Assembly: GCA_038230215.1 (NCBI GenBank)
Contig: JBBRNR010000007.1
Location: 106,710 to 170,709, forward strand
Source of the DNA: DASVRZ01 sp038230215
Lineage (GTDB): Bacteria > Verrucomicrobiota > Verrucomicrobiia > Chthoniobacterales > DASVRZ01
Length of the DNA: 64,000 nt
Direction: 5' to 3'
The notes under the pieces are model-generated. The model was not told where the DNA came from, ran no database searches, and saw only the letters and a list, made by a program, of their open reading frames with translations. Numbering within the stretch: the stretch's first letter is position 1; each line of letters begins with the position of its first letter. Shown here piece by piece: positions 24,582 through 32,399 of this stretch. The position numbers and the translations under genes were made by a program.

Positions 24582-26081
24582 TTAGAAATTGAAAGTGGTC
24601 TGCACGTAACCGAAGTCGGCGTCGCTGTCGGCACCGGTGTCGGAGAGATACTGACCCGCAAAGAAGAGGCTGTAGCCGACTTGGACGGACGCCCATTTCC
24701 TGACGTTCCAGGTGACAGTGACATCGGCTTCGCTACCGGCAAAGCTATCGGCGTTGCGGGCGGCGGGAGTGAGCGCGCGCACCGGAGTGATGCCGTTGGC
24801 GCGATACCAAACGTCGTCGGTCGATGCGAGCCAGAACGCATGGTAATCCAACTGGACGGTGACCGTTTTCGCAGGCTGCAACTTCAATTGCGCTGCGAGT
24901 TCCTTCATGTTTTGCCAGGAGAAAACGTCCATGTAACCGTAGAATTTATGATTAGTCGGGAACAGGTTTTGGAACGTCTCCGAGCTGCCGTCAGTCGGGT
25001 CGTTGTCGCCGCTGCCGTAGTTGCCTTCGATGCCGAGGCGTGGTGTCCACGGAGCGTCGAATGTATAGCCAGCACCCGCGTGAATCGCGTAGGCTGTTAG
25101 ATCGAGACCGCGCTGTTCACCAGTTTGAAAAGCAGCTTCCGCGTCGTAGTTGAAGCCGACTAATTTCGGTGCTGACTTGGAAGCGGGCACTGTGGATTTT
25201 CCATCTGCGCTCGGAGAAATTTCCGCCTCGTGATGGAAGACGCCGGGCTTGGATTTAATCCGGAAGCCGAAGGTAGCGAAATCGGTATTCCCAGTCGCTG
25301 TCGGCAGGTAGCTCGCATTAGTATCTTCGTGCAAATGCAGAATGTAGAGGTCCGTGGTTTGGAAGCTCAACGCCGTGGTGCTGAAATACAAACCACTGAA
25401 GATCTGACCGCGATTCGTTTCATTTCCGTTGAAGGCATCGGACTGGTTAAACATGTGCCGCTTAGGCACCACGACCGTCGAGGCAAAGGCGTCGAGCGAC
25501 CATTTCTCCGCCGCATAACGGGCTTTCACCGCGTCGAAAGTGCGGCCAATGTTATTCCAGTCGAAGCTGCCAATGAGGCGCTCGTCGCCATAGCTTAGAA
25601 GCTGACGGCCCACGGTGAGTGTGAAGCCTTTGGGGTCGCCGAGCTGTATGTAAGCCTGGCGCAGATCGAACGCATCATCACCCTCGGAACCTAACACAGT
25701 TGGGACATTGGGACGATCGGAATACGCCTCGCGGGAATCCTGCCCCTGAACATAAAGTTTCAGCCAAGAAACAGGTTTAACTGCAACTCCGATGCGAAAG
25801 CGCTGGAGCAGCCACGAGTCGTCCGTGAGAGCATCGACGTCGGAATTGAAGTCGTAGTTGTTCTCGCGAACCTCTCCACGCAGGCGTTCCTGTATGTCGA
25901 AAACGACGGATCCATTGAGGAAAGACAACGGATTTGTCTCTTGTTCCTCCAGGGAAACGAGCGTTTTGTTAGGTGTTGTCGCAAGCGTCATGTCCCCGCC
26001 AAAGGCCGACGTTCCGGTTGCCAGTAGAGTTGCCAGGAACAGTTCTGGCAGCCGACGCAATTTTACAGATGGTTTTTTCAT
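24582..26081 (-). CDS. Outer-membrane porin, alginate-export (AlgE-like) family, probable nitrate porin
   Basis: 499 residues. An N-terminal signal (K-K-P-S-V-K-L-R-R then a hydrophobic run, cleavage near A-F-G-G-D) is followed by alternating beta strands and a terminal F-N-F, the C-terminal aromatic signature of outer-membrane barrels. The pattern R-L-R-G-E-V-R-E-N and D-x-R-Q-A-Y-I-Q resembles the Alginate_exp/porin family of PVC and Bacteroidetes organisms. Between the nitrate ABC transporter and reductases, it likely gives nitrate passage through the outer membrane; the substrate is inferred from position only. Confidence 0.75.
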   Translation of the reverse strand: MKKPSVKLRRLPELFLATLLATGTSAFGGDMTLATTPNKTLVSLEEQETNPLSFLNGSVVFDIQERLRGEVRENNYDFNSDVDALTDDSWLLQRFRIGVAVKPVSWLKLYVQGQDSREAYSDRPNVPTVLGSEGDDAFDLRQAYIQLGDPKGFTLTVGRQLLSYGDERLIGSFDWNNIGRTFDAVKARYAAEKWSLDAFASTVVVPKRHMFNQSDAFNGNETNRGQIFSGLYFSTTALSFQTTDLYILHLHEDTNASYLPTATGNTDFATFGFRIKSKPGVFHHEAEISPSADGKSTVPASKSAPKLVGFNYDAEAAFQTGEQRGLDLTAYAIHAGAGYTFDAPWTPRLGIEGNYGSGDNDPTDGSSETFQNLFPTNHKFYGYMDVFSWQNMKELAAQLKLQPAKTVTVQLDYHAFWLASTDDVWYRANGITPVRALTPAARNADSFAGSEADVTVTWNVRKWASVQVGYSLFFAGQYLSDTGADSDADFGYVQTTFNF

Positions 26082-26118
26082 AGTTTTGTTAGTGTTTTTT
26101 GATTTCTACCAGCGCAAG

Positions 26119-26988
26119 TTAGGCACCGGCGAGATTGGTAAGAGCGCCGAAGTCGGTGCTGTGAATGTTCGTCGCGCGTCCGTCTGCTCCCGACAAGAAT
26201 GGAACTCGCTCGTGGGCGCGCACCTCCAGAAAATGCATTAAGTGCTCCCGCAGCTTGTAGTAATCAGGATGCTCCATTATCTCCTTGCGCGTGCGGGGAC
26301 GGGGAAATTTCACCTCCAGGATGTCTCCGATCGTGGCCTCGGGGCCGTCGGTCATCATCACGATCCGGTCGCTCAGAAAAATAGCCTCATCAACATCGTG
26401 CGTCACCATCATGGCAGTGATGCGTTCCTTGCGCCAGAGGTCGAGGAGGACTTGCTGAAGCTCATAACGGGTGAGGGAATCCAGCATCCCAAAAGGCTCG
26501 TCGAGCAGGAGCATTTTTGGCTTTAACGCGAAGGCGCGTGCGATGGCCACACGCTGCCGCATGCCCTGGGAAAGTTCATCGGGATACTTGTCCATCGACT
26601 CACCAAGGCCGACGATGGTTAGATAATACTCGGCGATTTGTCTGCGCTCGATCTTGTCCGCGGTGTAGAAAACCTGGTTGATTCCTAACATCACATTCTC
26701 ACGCGCCGTCATCCACGGCAGCAGGGAAGGGGATTGAAAAACAATGCCTCGATCCGGGCCTGCTCCATCGATCTCTTTTCCGGCGATGACGATGACGCCC
26801 TCGGTGATCTCACTCAAACCCGCTAGCATCATGAGTTGGGTGGATTTTCCACAACCAGAATGGCCAATGACGGTGGTAAATTCGCCCTTTGCGATCTTCA
26901 AATTAAAATCCTTTACGATGACGGCGCGTCCGCCATCCGCCTTTGGATAGGACTTCGTGATCTGCGAAATTTCCACGTAGGCGCTCAT
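26119..26988 (-). CDS. nrtD: Nitrate ABC transporter ATP-binding protein (NrtD-like)
   Basis: 289 residues. Walker A G-H-S-G-C-G-K-S-T, the ABC signature L-S-Q-G-M-R-Q-R and Walker B L-L-L-D-E-P-F-G-M-L-D are present, with the SsuB/TauB/NrtD style of nucleotide-binding subunit. It energises nitrate uptake with the permease two genes upstream. The start overlaps the stop of nrtC (ATGA). The C-terminal extension of about 50 residues is normal for NrtD. Having two different ATPases, as in cyanobacterial NrtC/NrtD, suggests a heterodimer. Confidence 0.9.
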   Translation of the reverse strand: MSAYVEISQITKSYPKADGGRAVIVKDFNLKIAKGEFTTVIGHSGCGKSTQLMMLAGLSEITEGVIVIAGKEIDGAGPDRGIVFQSPSLLPWMTARENVMLGINQVFYTADKIERRQIAEYYLTIVGLGESMDKYPDELSQGMRQRVAIARAFALKPKMLLLDEPFGMLDSLTRYELQQVLLDLWRKERITAMMVTHDVDEAIFLSDRIVMMTDGPEATIGDILEVKFPRPRTRKEIMEHPDYYKLREHLMHFLEVRAHERVPFLSGADGRATNIHSTDFGALTNLAGA

Positions 26989-27908
26989 GATTCGACTTCC
27001 ACGGAAATGGGTTGGATTTCACTCTTGCGCACCGGTTTGCGCCGGGCACTGAAAAGCAGGCTATGACGCCCTTTGGTTATATCTTCAGGCTCAATGTCGG
27101 GTAGAACCAGCTTTCTAACGATAGCTGAGCCGGTGTTTTTTTTCGCTGCTTGCAGACGTTCGATAATCTCGTTTCGCAGGCGTTTGCCCTCAATCGTTTC
27201 TAGCGCGGCCTTGCGGTTCTCCGAGCGTGGCAGCGTGACGGGAATAGACGCCAACAAAGTCGCCCGTGGGCCGGGTGTGAGCGGAATTACGCGGTCCGCC
27301 AGCAGGATCGCTTCGTCAGGATCGTTGGTGATGAGGACGACGGTTTTTTTGTCCTCCTGCCAGAGTCGGCTGATCTCGTCCTGCAAATTGGCGCGGGTGA
27401 GCGCGTCGAGGGCGCTGAGGGGTTCGTCTAACAACAAGATTTTCGGATTGATCGCCAGAGTTCTAGCCACGGAAACGCGCTGCCTCATGCCACCGGAAAG
27501 TTCGCTGGGAAGTTTGTTTCGAGCCGATGTTAGATTGACGGTCGCGATGAATTTCTCGATGTGTGCGCGGCGTTTCTCTTTGGTCCAATCTGGGAAAACC
27601 TGATCGACGGCCAGTGCGATGTTTTCATAGACGCTCAGCCAGGGGAGCAGGCTGTAGTTTTGGAAAACAATCCCGCGATCTGGGCCTGGGCCTTCCATCT
27701 TTTGACCAGCCAGACGGACTTCGCCGGTGTCGGGTTCGATCAACCCGGCGAGCAGGGACATCAGCGTGGTTTTTCCAGTGCCGGAATAACCGATGATGGC
27801 GACAAATTCGCCCTCCTCGATTTCGAGGTTAATGTCGGCCAGCACCTCGCTGCGATTCCAGCGAGGACCGTAACCTTTACTAACTTGATGAACGCTCAGA
27901 AATGCCAT
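26985..27908 (-). CDS. nrtC: Nitrate ABC transporter second ATP-binding protein (NrtC-like, lacking the substrate-binding domain)
   Basis: 307 residues from the ATG at 27908 (M-A-F-L-S-V-H); the frame remains open upstream inside nrtB but that part is not protein-like. Walker A is G-Y-S-G-T-G-K-T-T, the signature L-S-G-G-M-R-Q-R, Walker B L-L-L-D-E-P-L-S-A-L-D. Cyanobacterial NrtC carries a C-terminal NrtA-like regulatory domain. Here it has only a short basic tail of about 50 residues, while a separate NrtA-like cytoplasmic protein is encoded at the head of the operon. Confidence 0.85.
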   Translation of the reverse strand: MAFLSVHQVSKGYGPRWNRSEVLADINLEIEEGEFVAIIGYSGTGKTTLMSLLAGLIEPDTGEVRLAGQKMEGPGPDRGIVFQNYSLLPWLSVYENIALAVDQVFPDWTKEKRRAHIEKFIATVNLTSARNKLPSELSGGMRQRVSVARTLAINPKILLLDEPLSALDALTRANLQDEISRLWQEDKKTVVLITNDPDEAILLADRVIPLTPGPRATLLASIPVTLPRSENRKAALETIEGKRLRNEIIERLQAAKKNTGSAIVRKLVLPDIEPEDITKGRHSLLFSARRKPVRKSEIQPISVEVES

Positions 27909-27910
27909 GG

Positions 27911-28795
27911 TTAGATCGACTTGAAGCGGGCTTCGATAAAGCTCATGGCGCGGTCGAGTACGAGTCCGATCACGCCGATGATTAGGATGCAGAGGATAAT
28001 ACGCGAGTAGCTGCCGGCGTTGTATTCCTGCCAGAGAAAACCGCCGATTCCAGGGCGACCGGTGAGCATTTCCACAGCGACGATCACTAGCCAGGCAATA
28101 CCTAGCGAAAGGCGGAATCCAGTGAACATATATGGCAGCGTCGCGGGGATGAGGACCTTGAAAAGCGTTTTGGTGCGCGAGAGTTTGAGCACTCTGGCTA
28201 CATTCAAATAATCCTGCGGGATTGCCCGGACTCCTACGGCGGTGTTCATCACGGTCGGCCACATGGCGCAGATGGCGATGGTGAACAAGGCCGCCGCGTC
28301 CGAGGCGCCGAACCACGTTTTCTGCTGGGCATCGACCAATTTCACGGAGCTAAACAAGACGAGCCCGAGGGGAAACCAGGCGAGCGGCGAGACTGGGCGC
28401 AGAACCTGGATGATCGGGTCCGCCGCCTTGGTGAAGGTCTTCGACAAGCCGAGAAAAAACCCGAGCGGCGTGCCGATGACCAGCGCGATGATGTAACCTT
28501 GCGTCACCAGCCCTAGCGACAGTGCAGTGAAAGCCAGAATACCACGGTCGAGTTCCCCGCGTTTGGCAAAGGGTTGCACGATGTAGGATTTGCTGGCTTT
28601 CCACGCCGTCGCCGGAGTGGGGAGATCTGGGGAAATGCCAGTGCGCACATTCTTGGTCATCATGTCGCCAAACTCATCCGCGACTCGCGTCGTCACCGTC
28701 TTACCGGCGATTACCTGCCACAGGATCAGGAAACAGGCGATCCCGATGAGTGGCAGAAGCAGGCTGTCCAGTTTGAAGCGTTTGATGAAATCCAT
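27911..28795 (-). CDS. nrtB: Nitrate ABC transporter permease
   Basis: 294 residues with an N-terminal helix, a periplasmic segment of about 60 residues and then five more helices. The EAA-type loop R-A-I-P-Q-D-Y-L-N-V-A-R-V-L-K-L-S contacts the ATPases. NrtB/SsuC-family permease forming the inner-membrane channel for nitrate. Its stop is 2 nt from the nrtC start (T-C-G-A-T-C-T-A-A-C-C then ATG). CTAACCAACC precedes its own ATG instead of a Shine-Dalgarno. Confidence 0.9.
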   Translation of the reverse strand: MDFIKRFKLDSLLLPLIGIACFLILWQVIAGKTVTTRVADEFGDMMTKNVRTGISPDLPTPATAWKASKSYIVQPFAKRGELDRGILAFTALSLGLVTQGYIIALVIGTPLGFFLGLSKTFTKAADPIIQVLRPVSPLAWFPLGLVLFSSVKLVDAQQKTWFGASDAAALFTIAICAMWPTVMNTAVGVRAIPQDYLNVARVLKLSRTKTLFKVLIPATLPYMFTGFRLSLGIAWLVIVAVEMLTGRPGIGGFLWQEYNAGSYSRIILCILIIGVIGLVLDRAMSFIEARFKSI

Positions 28796-28828
28796 GGTTG
28801 GTTAGAAAAATGTTAGCAAAGTGCTAGA

Positions 28829-30136
28829 TCACGCCTTGAGATTCTTCACCGCGAAGCTGTTCACATAAGCATCCAAGTCGCCTTTCGGATCGAAGGTCGC
28901 TCCGTCAAACAAGGTCGCGGGTTTTTCGTCCAGACCGCCGTGGGTGTAGCCGATTTCCTTCATCGCTTCCTCGTAAATGTCGGTACGCATAACCTGTTTC
29001 GCGAGCGCGGCGGACTCGGACATGTCGGAGGTGAAACCCCAGCGGCGTAGCTGGGTCATCCACCAGATAGCGTATTTCGGCTGCGGATAATTGCAGTTCC
29101 GTTCGCTGAATATCATGTAATTTGGATCGCGGAATATGCGGCCGTCGCCCATGATGTATTTGCCTTGGAGTCGGCTGAGAATGGTCTCCGGCGGGCAATT
29201 AATGTAGGTCGCGGCGCTGACGATTTTTGACTGCTCCTCGCGGTTGCTCATGACGTCGAGCCAGACGCTGGCCTCGTGGAGCGCCTTCAAAATAGCCTTG
29301 ACGGTCTTCGGATTTTTTGCGGCAAATTCCTCCGTGAAGGCGCAGACTTTTTCCGGATGATCCTTCCAGATCCCCTGGGAGTTGATCGCGGTGAAACCAA
29401 TATCCTCGGCGATAGTCTTGGCGTTCCAGGGTTCGCCCACGCAGAAGCCATCCATCTTGCCGACTTTCATGTTGGCCACCATCTGGGCCGGTGGGATCGT
29501 GATTAGAGAAATATCAGCTTCGCCGCCCGCAGCGTTACCGGGATTTATGCCACCCGCCGCAAGCCAGTAACGCAGCCACATGGCGTGCGTGCCGGGAGGG
29601 AAAGTCATGGCAAATGTCAGTAGCGAACCTGAGGCCTTGGCGGCATCTACGAACGGCTTGAGCGCCTTCGGATCCTCGGCGACCTTGCCCTTGAACGAGT
29701 TAGCGAGAGTGATGGACTGGCCGTTGCGATTGATCAGCCAGGGAACGATCATCGGCTTTTTTGGAGAGCCGCCCAGGCCGAGGGTCGAGGCGATGGGCAT
29801 GCCGAGCAACATGTGAGTCGCCTGGATGTCGCCATTGGAAAGCGAATCGCGAATCGCCGCCCAGCTTGCGCCTTTGGTGATGGTGGAATTGATCCCGTAT
29901 TTCTTAAACAAACCTTTTTCGTGAGCGACGACGATCGAGGAACAATCGGTTAGCGCGATCATGCCGAACTTGATGTCGGTTATTTCCGGCGCGTCTTCGG
30001 CGGCATAGACGGAGCCGATAAAAGCCTTCGGTAAACCAGCTAGTAAAGCGGCGATGCCCGCGGTCTTGGCGGTGTTGGTTAGAAAGGAGCGGCGGGAGAG
30101 TGACGTTTGCATTGGAGTTGGATTGTTATCTGTCAT
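28829..30136 (-). CDS. nrtA: Nitrate-binding periplasmic protein (NrtA-like) with Tat signal
   Basis: 435 residues. The Tat motif S-R-R-S-F-L begins at residue 14, followed by a hydrophobic stretch and a cleavage site near V-Y-A-A-E. The mature NrtA-like domain (I-K-F-G-M-I-A-L-T-D-C-S) carries the F-C-V-G-E-P-W-N motif that lines the anion site in NrtA/CmpA. It delivers nitrate (perhaps nitrite or bicarbonate) to NrtB. Cyanobacterial NrtA is a lipoprotein; here there is no lipobox, so the protein would be free in the periplasm after Tat export. The gene starts 7 nt after the sensor gene. Confidence 0.9.
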   Translation of the reverse strand: MTDNNPTPMQTSLSRRSFLTNTAKTAGIAALLAGLPKAFIGSVYAAEDAPEITDIKFGMIALTDCSSIVVAHEKGLFKKYGINSTITKGASWAAIRDSLSNGDIQATHMLLGMPIASTLGLGGSPKKPMIVPWLINRNGQSITLANSFKGKVAEDPKALKPFVDAAKASGSLLTFAMTFPPGTHAMWLRYWLAAGGINPGNAAGGEADISLITIPPAQMVANMKVGKMDGFCVGEPWNAKTIAEDIGFTAINSQGIWKDHPEKVCAFTEEFAAKNPKTVKAILKALHEASVWLDVMSNREEQSKIVSAATYINCPPETILSRLQGKYIMGDGRIFRDPNYMIFSERNCNYPQPKYAIWWMTQLRRWGFTSDMSESAALAKQVMRTDIYEEAMKEIGYTHGGLDEKPATLFDGATFDPKGDLDAYVNSFAVKNLKA

Positions 30137-30143
30137 GGCGTTG

Positions 30144-31193
30144 TTAGATTGATGTTAGGTTTCGGGCTTGCTGGTAGATGTCGGAGCGGAAAAATTCGTG
30201 CAGGCGTTTCGCGGGAATCGCTTTGGGATCGGGAAACAACCCGTGGGCTTTCATCTGTCCGCAGACCCAGCGGCCACGCTCTAGCGTGGGTTCATTGGCA
30301 AGCGGCCCGGCGAAAACATGGAAATCGGGCATTTTTTCCACCCGGTCGTGACCCAGATCGAAGAGGCCGCCGAGGCTGGCGCGGACGGCTTGGATAGGGA
30401 CGTTAAGATATTTCCGCTGGGCCAGACTCTCGGCCACGCGCTCGCGATTTTCCAGAAGCTGGCAAAACTGGCAGGCCTCGATCAAGGCCGCGATAAGAGC
30501 AAGATGCTGGGCGGTTTTTTCCTCCGCAAAACTTTGGCGCACCAGCAGCGCTTTTTCGGGATGTCCCGGAGCCAGCTCGCTGCTGCAGGCGGCGATCCAG
30601 CCCTGCTTTTTCATCACAGCCATCGAGTTCCAGGGTTCTCCGACGCAATAGCCATCGATGTGGCCCGCGTGCAGACTGGCCGGCATTTGCGGCGGCGGGA
30701 CTACGACGATTCTCACATCCTGATCGGGCACGATGCGATTTTGCAGCAGCCAGGAGCGCATCAGAAAATTATGCGAGGCGAAGTGGCTGGTAACGGCGAA
30801 AACGTAATCACGGTTCTTCTTTTTCACCTCGTCATGGAGGGAATGGCCATTGCGCATGCCACGTTGCCAAAGCGATTCCGAAAGCGTGATCGCATTGCCA
30901 TGCAGGTTAAAAATAAAACCCGTCACGCATGGGGCGGCGATGGAGCCCAGACCACAACTTGAGGCGATCACCGCGCCCGCAGGGGCGTGGGCGGCGTCGA
31001 GTTTCTTGTAAATGATTTTGTCGCGGATCGTGGCCCAGCCCGCCTCACGGTGGAGCCGCACGGCGATGCCCTGTTTCGCAAACAAGCCCAGCTCCTCCGC
31101 CATGATGACGGGGGCGGCATCCACCAGCGGCACAAAGCCGAGTTGGAGTGCGATGAGTGATTTGTTGGCAGGCACGGTGGTTTGAATTTCCAA
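30144..31193 (-). CDS. NasS-like cytoplasmic nitrate sensor (NrtA-family domain without signal peptide)
   Basis: 349 residues, related to NrtA across its length (L-G-F-V-P-L-V-D-A-A-P, I-D-G-Y-C-V-G-E-P-W-N) but starting directly with the binding fold, so cytoplasmic. Proteins of this type are NasS, which in proteobacteria holds the ANTAR antiterminator NasT until nitrate binds, or the regulatory C-terminal domain of cyanobacterial NrtC. No nasT is present in the window. First gene of the nitrate operon, divergent from the LysR gene, it may regulate the transporter or talk to the LysR protein; that is inference. Confidence 0.75.
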   Translation of the reverse strand: MEIQTTVPANKSLIALQLGFVPLVDAAPVIMAEELGLFAKQGIAVRLHREAGWATIRDKIIYKKLDAAHAPAGAVIASSCGLGSIAAPCVTGFIFNLHGNAITLSESLWQRGMRNGHSLHDEVKKKNRDYVFAVTSHFASHNFLMRSWLLQNRIVPDQDVRIVVVPPPQMPASLHAGHIDGYCVGEPWNSMAVMKKQGWIAACSSELAPGHPEKALLVRQSFAEEKTAQHLALIAALIEACQFCQLLENRERVAESLAQRKYLNVPIQAVRASLGGLFDLGHDRVEKMPDFHVFAGPLANEPTLERGRWVCGQMKAHGLFPDPKAIPAKRLHEFFRSDIYQQARNLTSI

Positions 31194-31285
31194 CCGGAGC
31201 CATAGCCGACTCTGTGCCAGATTCAGCGAATCGATGCAGAAACAGATTGCAACTCACACATGATCAGCATTAATAAAATTCATCC
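31194..31285. promoter_or_regulatory. Divergent promoter region between the nitrate operon and its LysR-type regulator
   Basis: 92 nt separate the two divergent starts. The stretch is AT-richer than its surroundings (ATTAATAAAATTCAT near 31268) and contains the short inverted repeat ATTC-AGC-GAAT at 31222-31232. LysR regulators normally bind T-N11-A sites in exactly such a divergent gap and control both genes. No precise operator or -10/-35 can be assigned with confidence. Confidence 0.45.
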
Positions 31286-32191
31286 ATGGCTCAACTGATT
31301 GACAGCAAGCAACTTCGCGCCTTTGCAACGCTCGCCAAGACGTCGAGCTTCACCCTCACTGCGCGCCAATTAGGCGTTACTCAATCAGCAATCAGTCATG
31401 CGGTGAAGGCTTTGGAGGCCGACATGGGGTGTCGCCTTTTGGACAGAATGGGCAAAAACGTCGTCCTCAATCAAGCTGGTGAGCAGCTTCTGGCTCGCGC
31501 CGAAAAGATCCTCAAAGAAATGTCCGATGCTCGTACGGAACTCGGCAAACTCGGTAAATGGGGCACAAGCCGCCTCCGGATCGGTGCCAGCACCACGGCC
31601 TGCCAATACATTATTCCGGGGGTGCTGCGTGAGTTTAAGGAGAGCTTTCCGCAGTGTTCCATTGCGATCCAAGTCGGCGATACGCCGGAAAATATCGAAG
31701 CACTGCGGTCGCATCAGATCGATCTAGCGGTGAATCTCGAGCCGCGCCGCGACGACTTGCTGGAGTTCCGCGAATTGTTCGTCGATGAACTCCAGTTTCT
31801 AGTCAGCGCGCTGCATCCGTGGGCGGTGAGTGGAAAAGCGGACCGAAGCCAGATCGCGGCGCAGAATTACATTTTCTACAGCAAGAAAAGTTACACCTTC
31901 GAGATCATCGAAAGGTATTTCCGCGAGGAAGGCATCTCGCTGCACAGTCTGCTGGAACTCGGCAACATGGCGGCGATTAAGGAACTCGTGAAGCTCGGCC
32001 TCGGCATCAGCGTGCTCGCGCCGTGGACTGCGGACAAGGAGATCACCGAGCAATCGCTGGTTGCCGTGCCGCTGGGGAAACGGAAACTCAAGCGACGTTG
32101 GGGCGTGCTGCACTGGCGCGAGCGGCGGCTCAGTCTGGCAGAGGAAACTTTCATCGGCCTCTGCGAAACGGTCTGCGCTCCGTTGGGATGA
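31286..32191 (+). CDS. LysR-family transcriptional regulator, probable nitrate-operon regulator
   Basis: 301 residues. The N-terminal winged HTH (F-T-L-T-A-R-Q-L-G-V-T-Q-S-A-I-S-H-A-V-K, about residues 22-41) is a textbook LysR reader. Residues about 90-300 form the two-lobed effector domain. Divergent from the nitrate operon, it would respond to nitrate, nitrite or nitrogen status much as NtcB does in cyanobacteria. Effector and mode are inferred from position. Confidence 0.85.
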   Translation: MAQLIDSKQLRAFATLAKTSSFTLTARQLGVTQSAISHAVKALEADMGCRLLDRMGKNVVLNQAGEQLLARAEKILKEMSDARTELGKLGKWGTSRLRIGASTTACQYIIPGVLREFKESFPQCSIAIQVGDTPENIEALRSHQIDLAVNLEPRRDDLLEFRELFVDELQFLVSALHPWAVSGKADRSQIAAQNYIFYSKKSYTFEIIERYFREEGISLHSLLELGNMAAIKELVKLGLGISVLAPWTADKEITEQSLVAVPLGKRKLKRRWGVLHWRERRLSLAEETFIGLCETVCAPLG

Positions 32192-32253
32192 AACCCGATG
32201 GTTAGAAAACCGATTGCTGCTTAGCTAGACCTTTTGTCCACTTTCCAGCGACT

Positions 32254-32399
32254 CCTGGCATTTACGGCATCGCGATGAGCGGCTTTGGCGTGAACACCGA
32301 CCGCGAAAAAAGTCGCGCCGCCAGGTATCGGCATCACCTGCTAAGCTCTTCATGCCCGAAGAACTCGACGATCTTCTTGTGCAAGCCGCCAAGAGTTAG
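32254..32399 (+). pseudogene. Frameshifted remnant of a response-regulator receiver (REC) domain
   Basis: One frame reads G-I-Y-G-I-A-M-S-G-F-G-V-N-T-D-R-E-K-S-R-A-A-R-Y and H-H-L. The frame shifted by one, near 32343, continues F-M-P-E-E-L-D-D-L-L-V-Q-A-A-K-S to a TAG at 32397. Together they match the C-terminal third of REC domains from hybrid kinases (A-x-S-G-F-G...H-L-x-K-P then P-x-x-L). The Lys-Pro pair has been destroyed at the shift, and nothing receiver-like lies upstream. The last bases overlap the pyrC stop region. Probably a decayed two-component gene end. Confidence 0.45.

Noticed and set aside
27909..28316. Long N-terminal extension of the NrtC-like ATPase frame
   Set aside because: It runs through the nrtB coding region in another frame; homology begins at the ATG at 27908.
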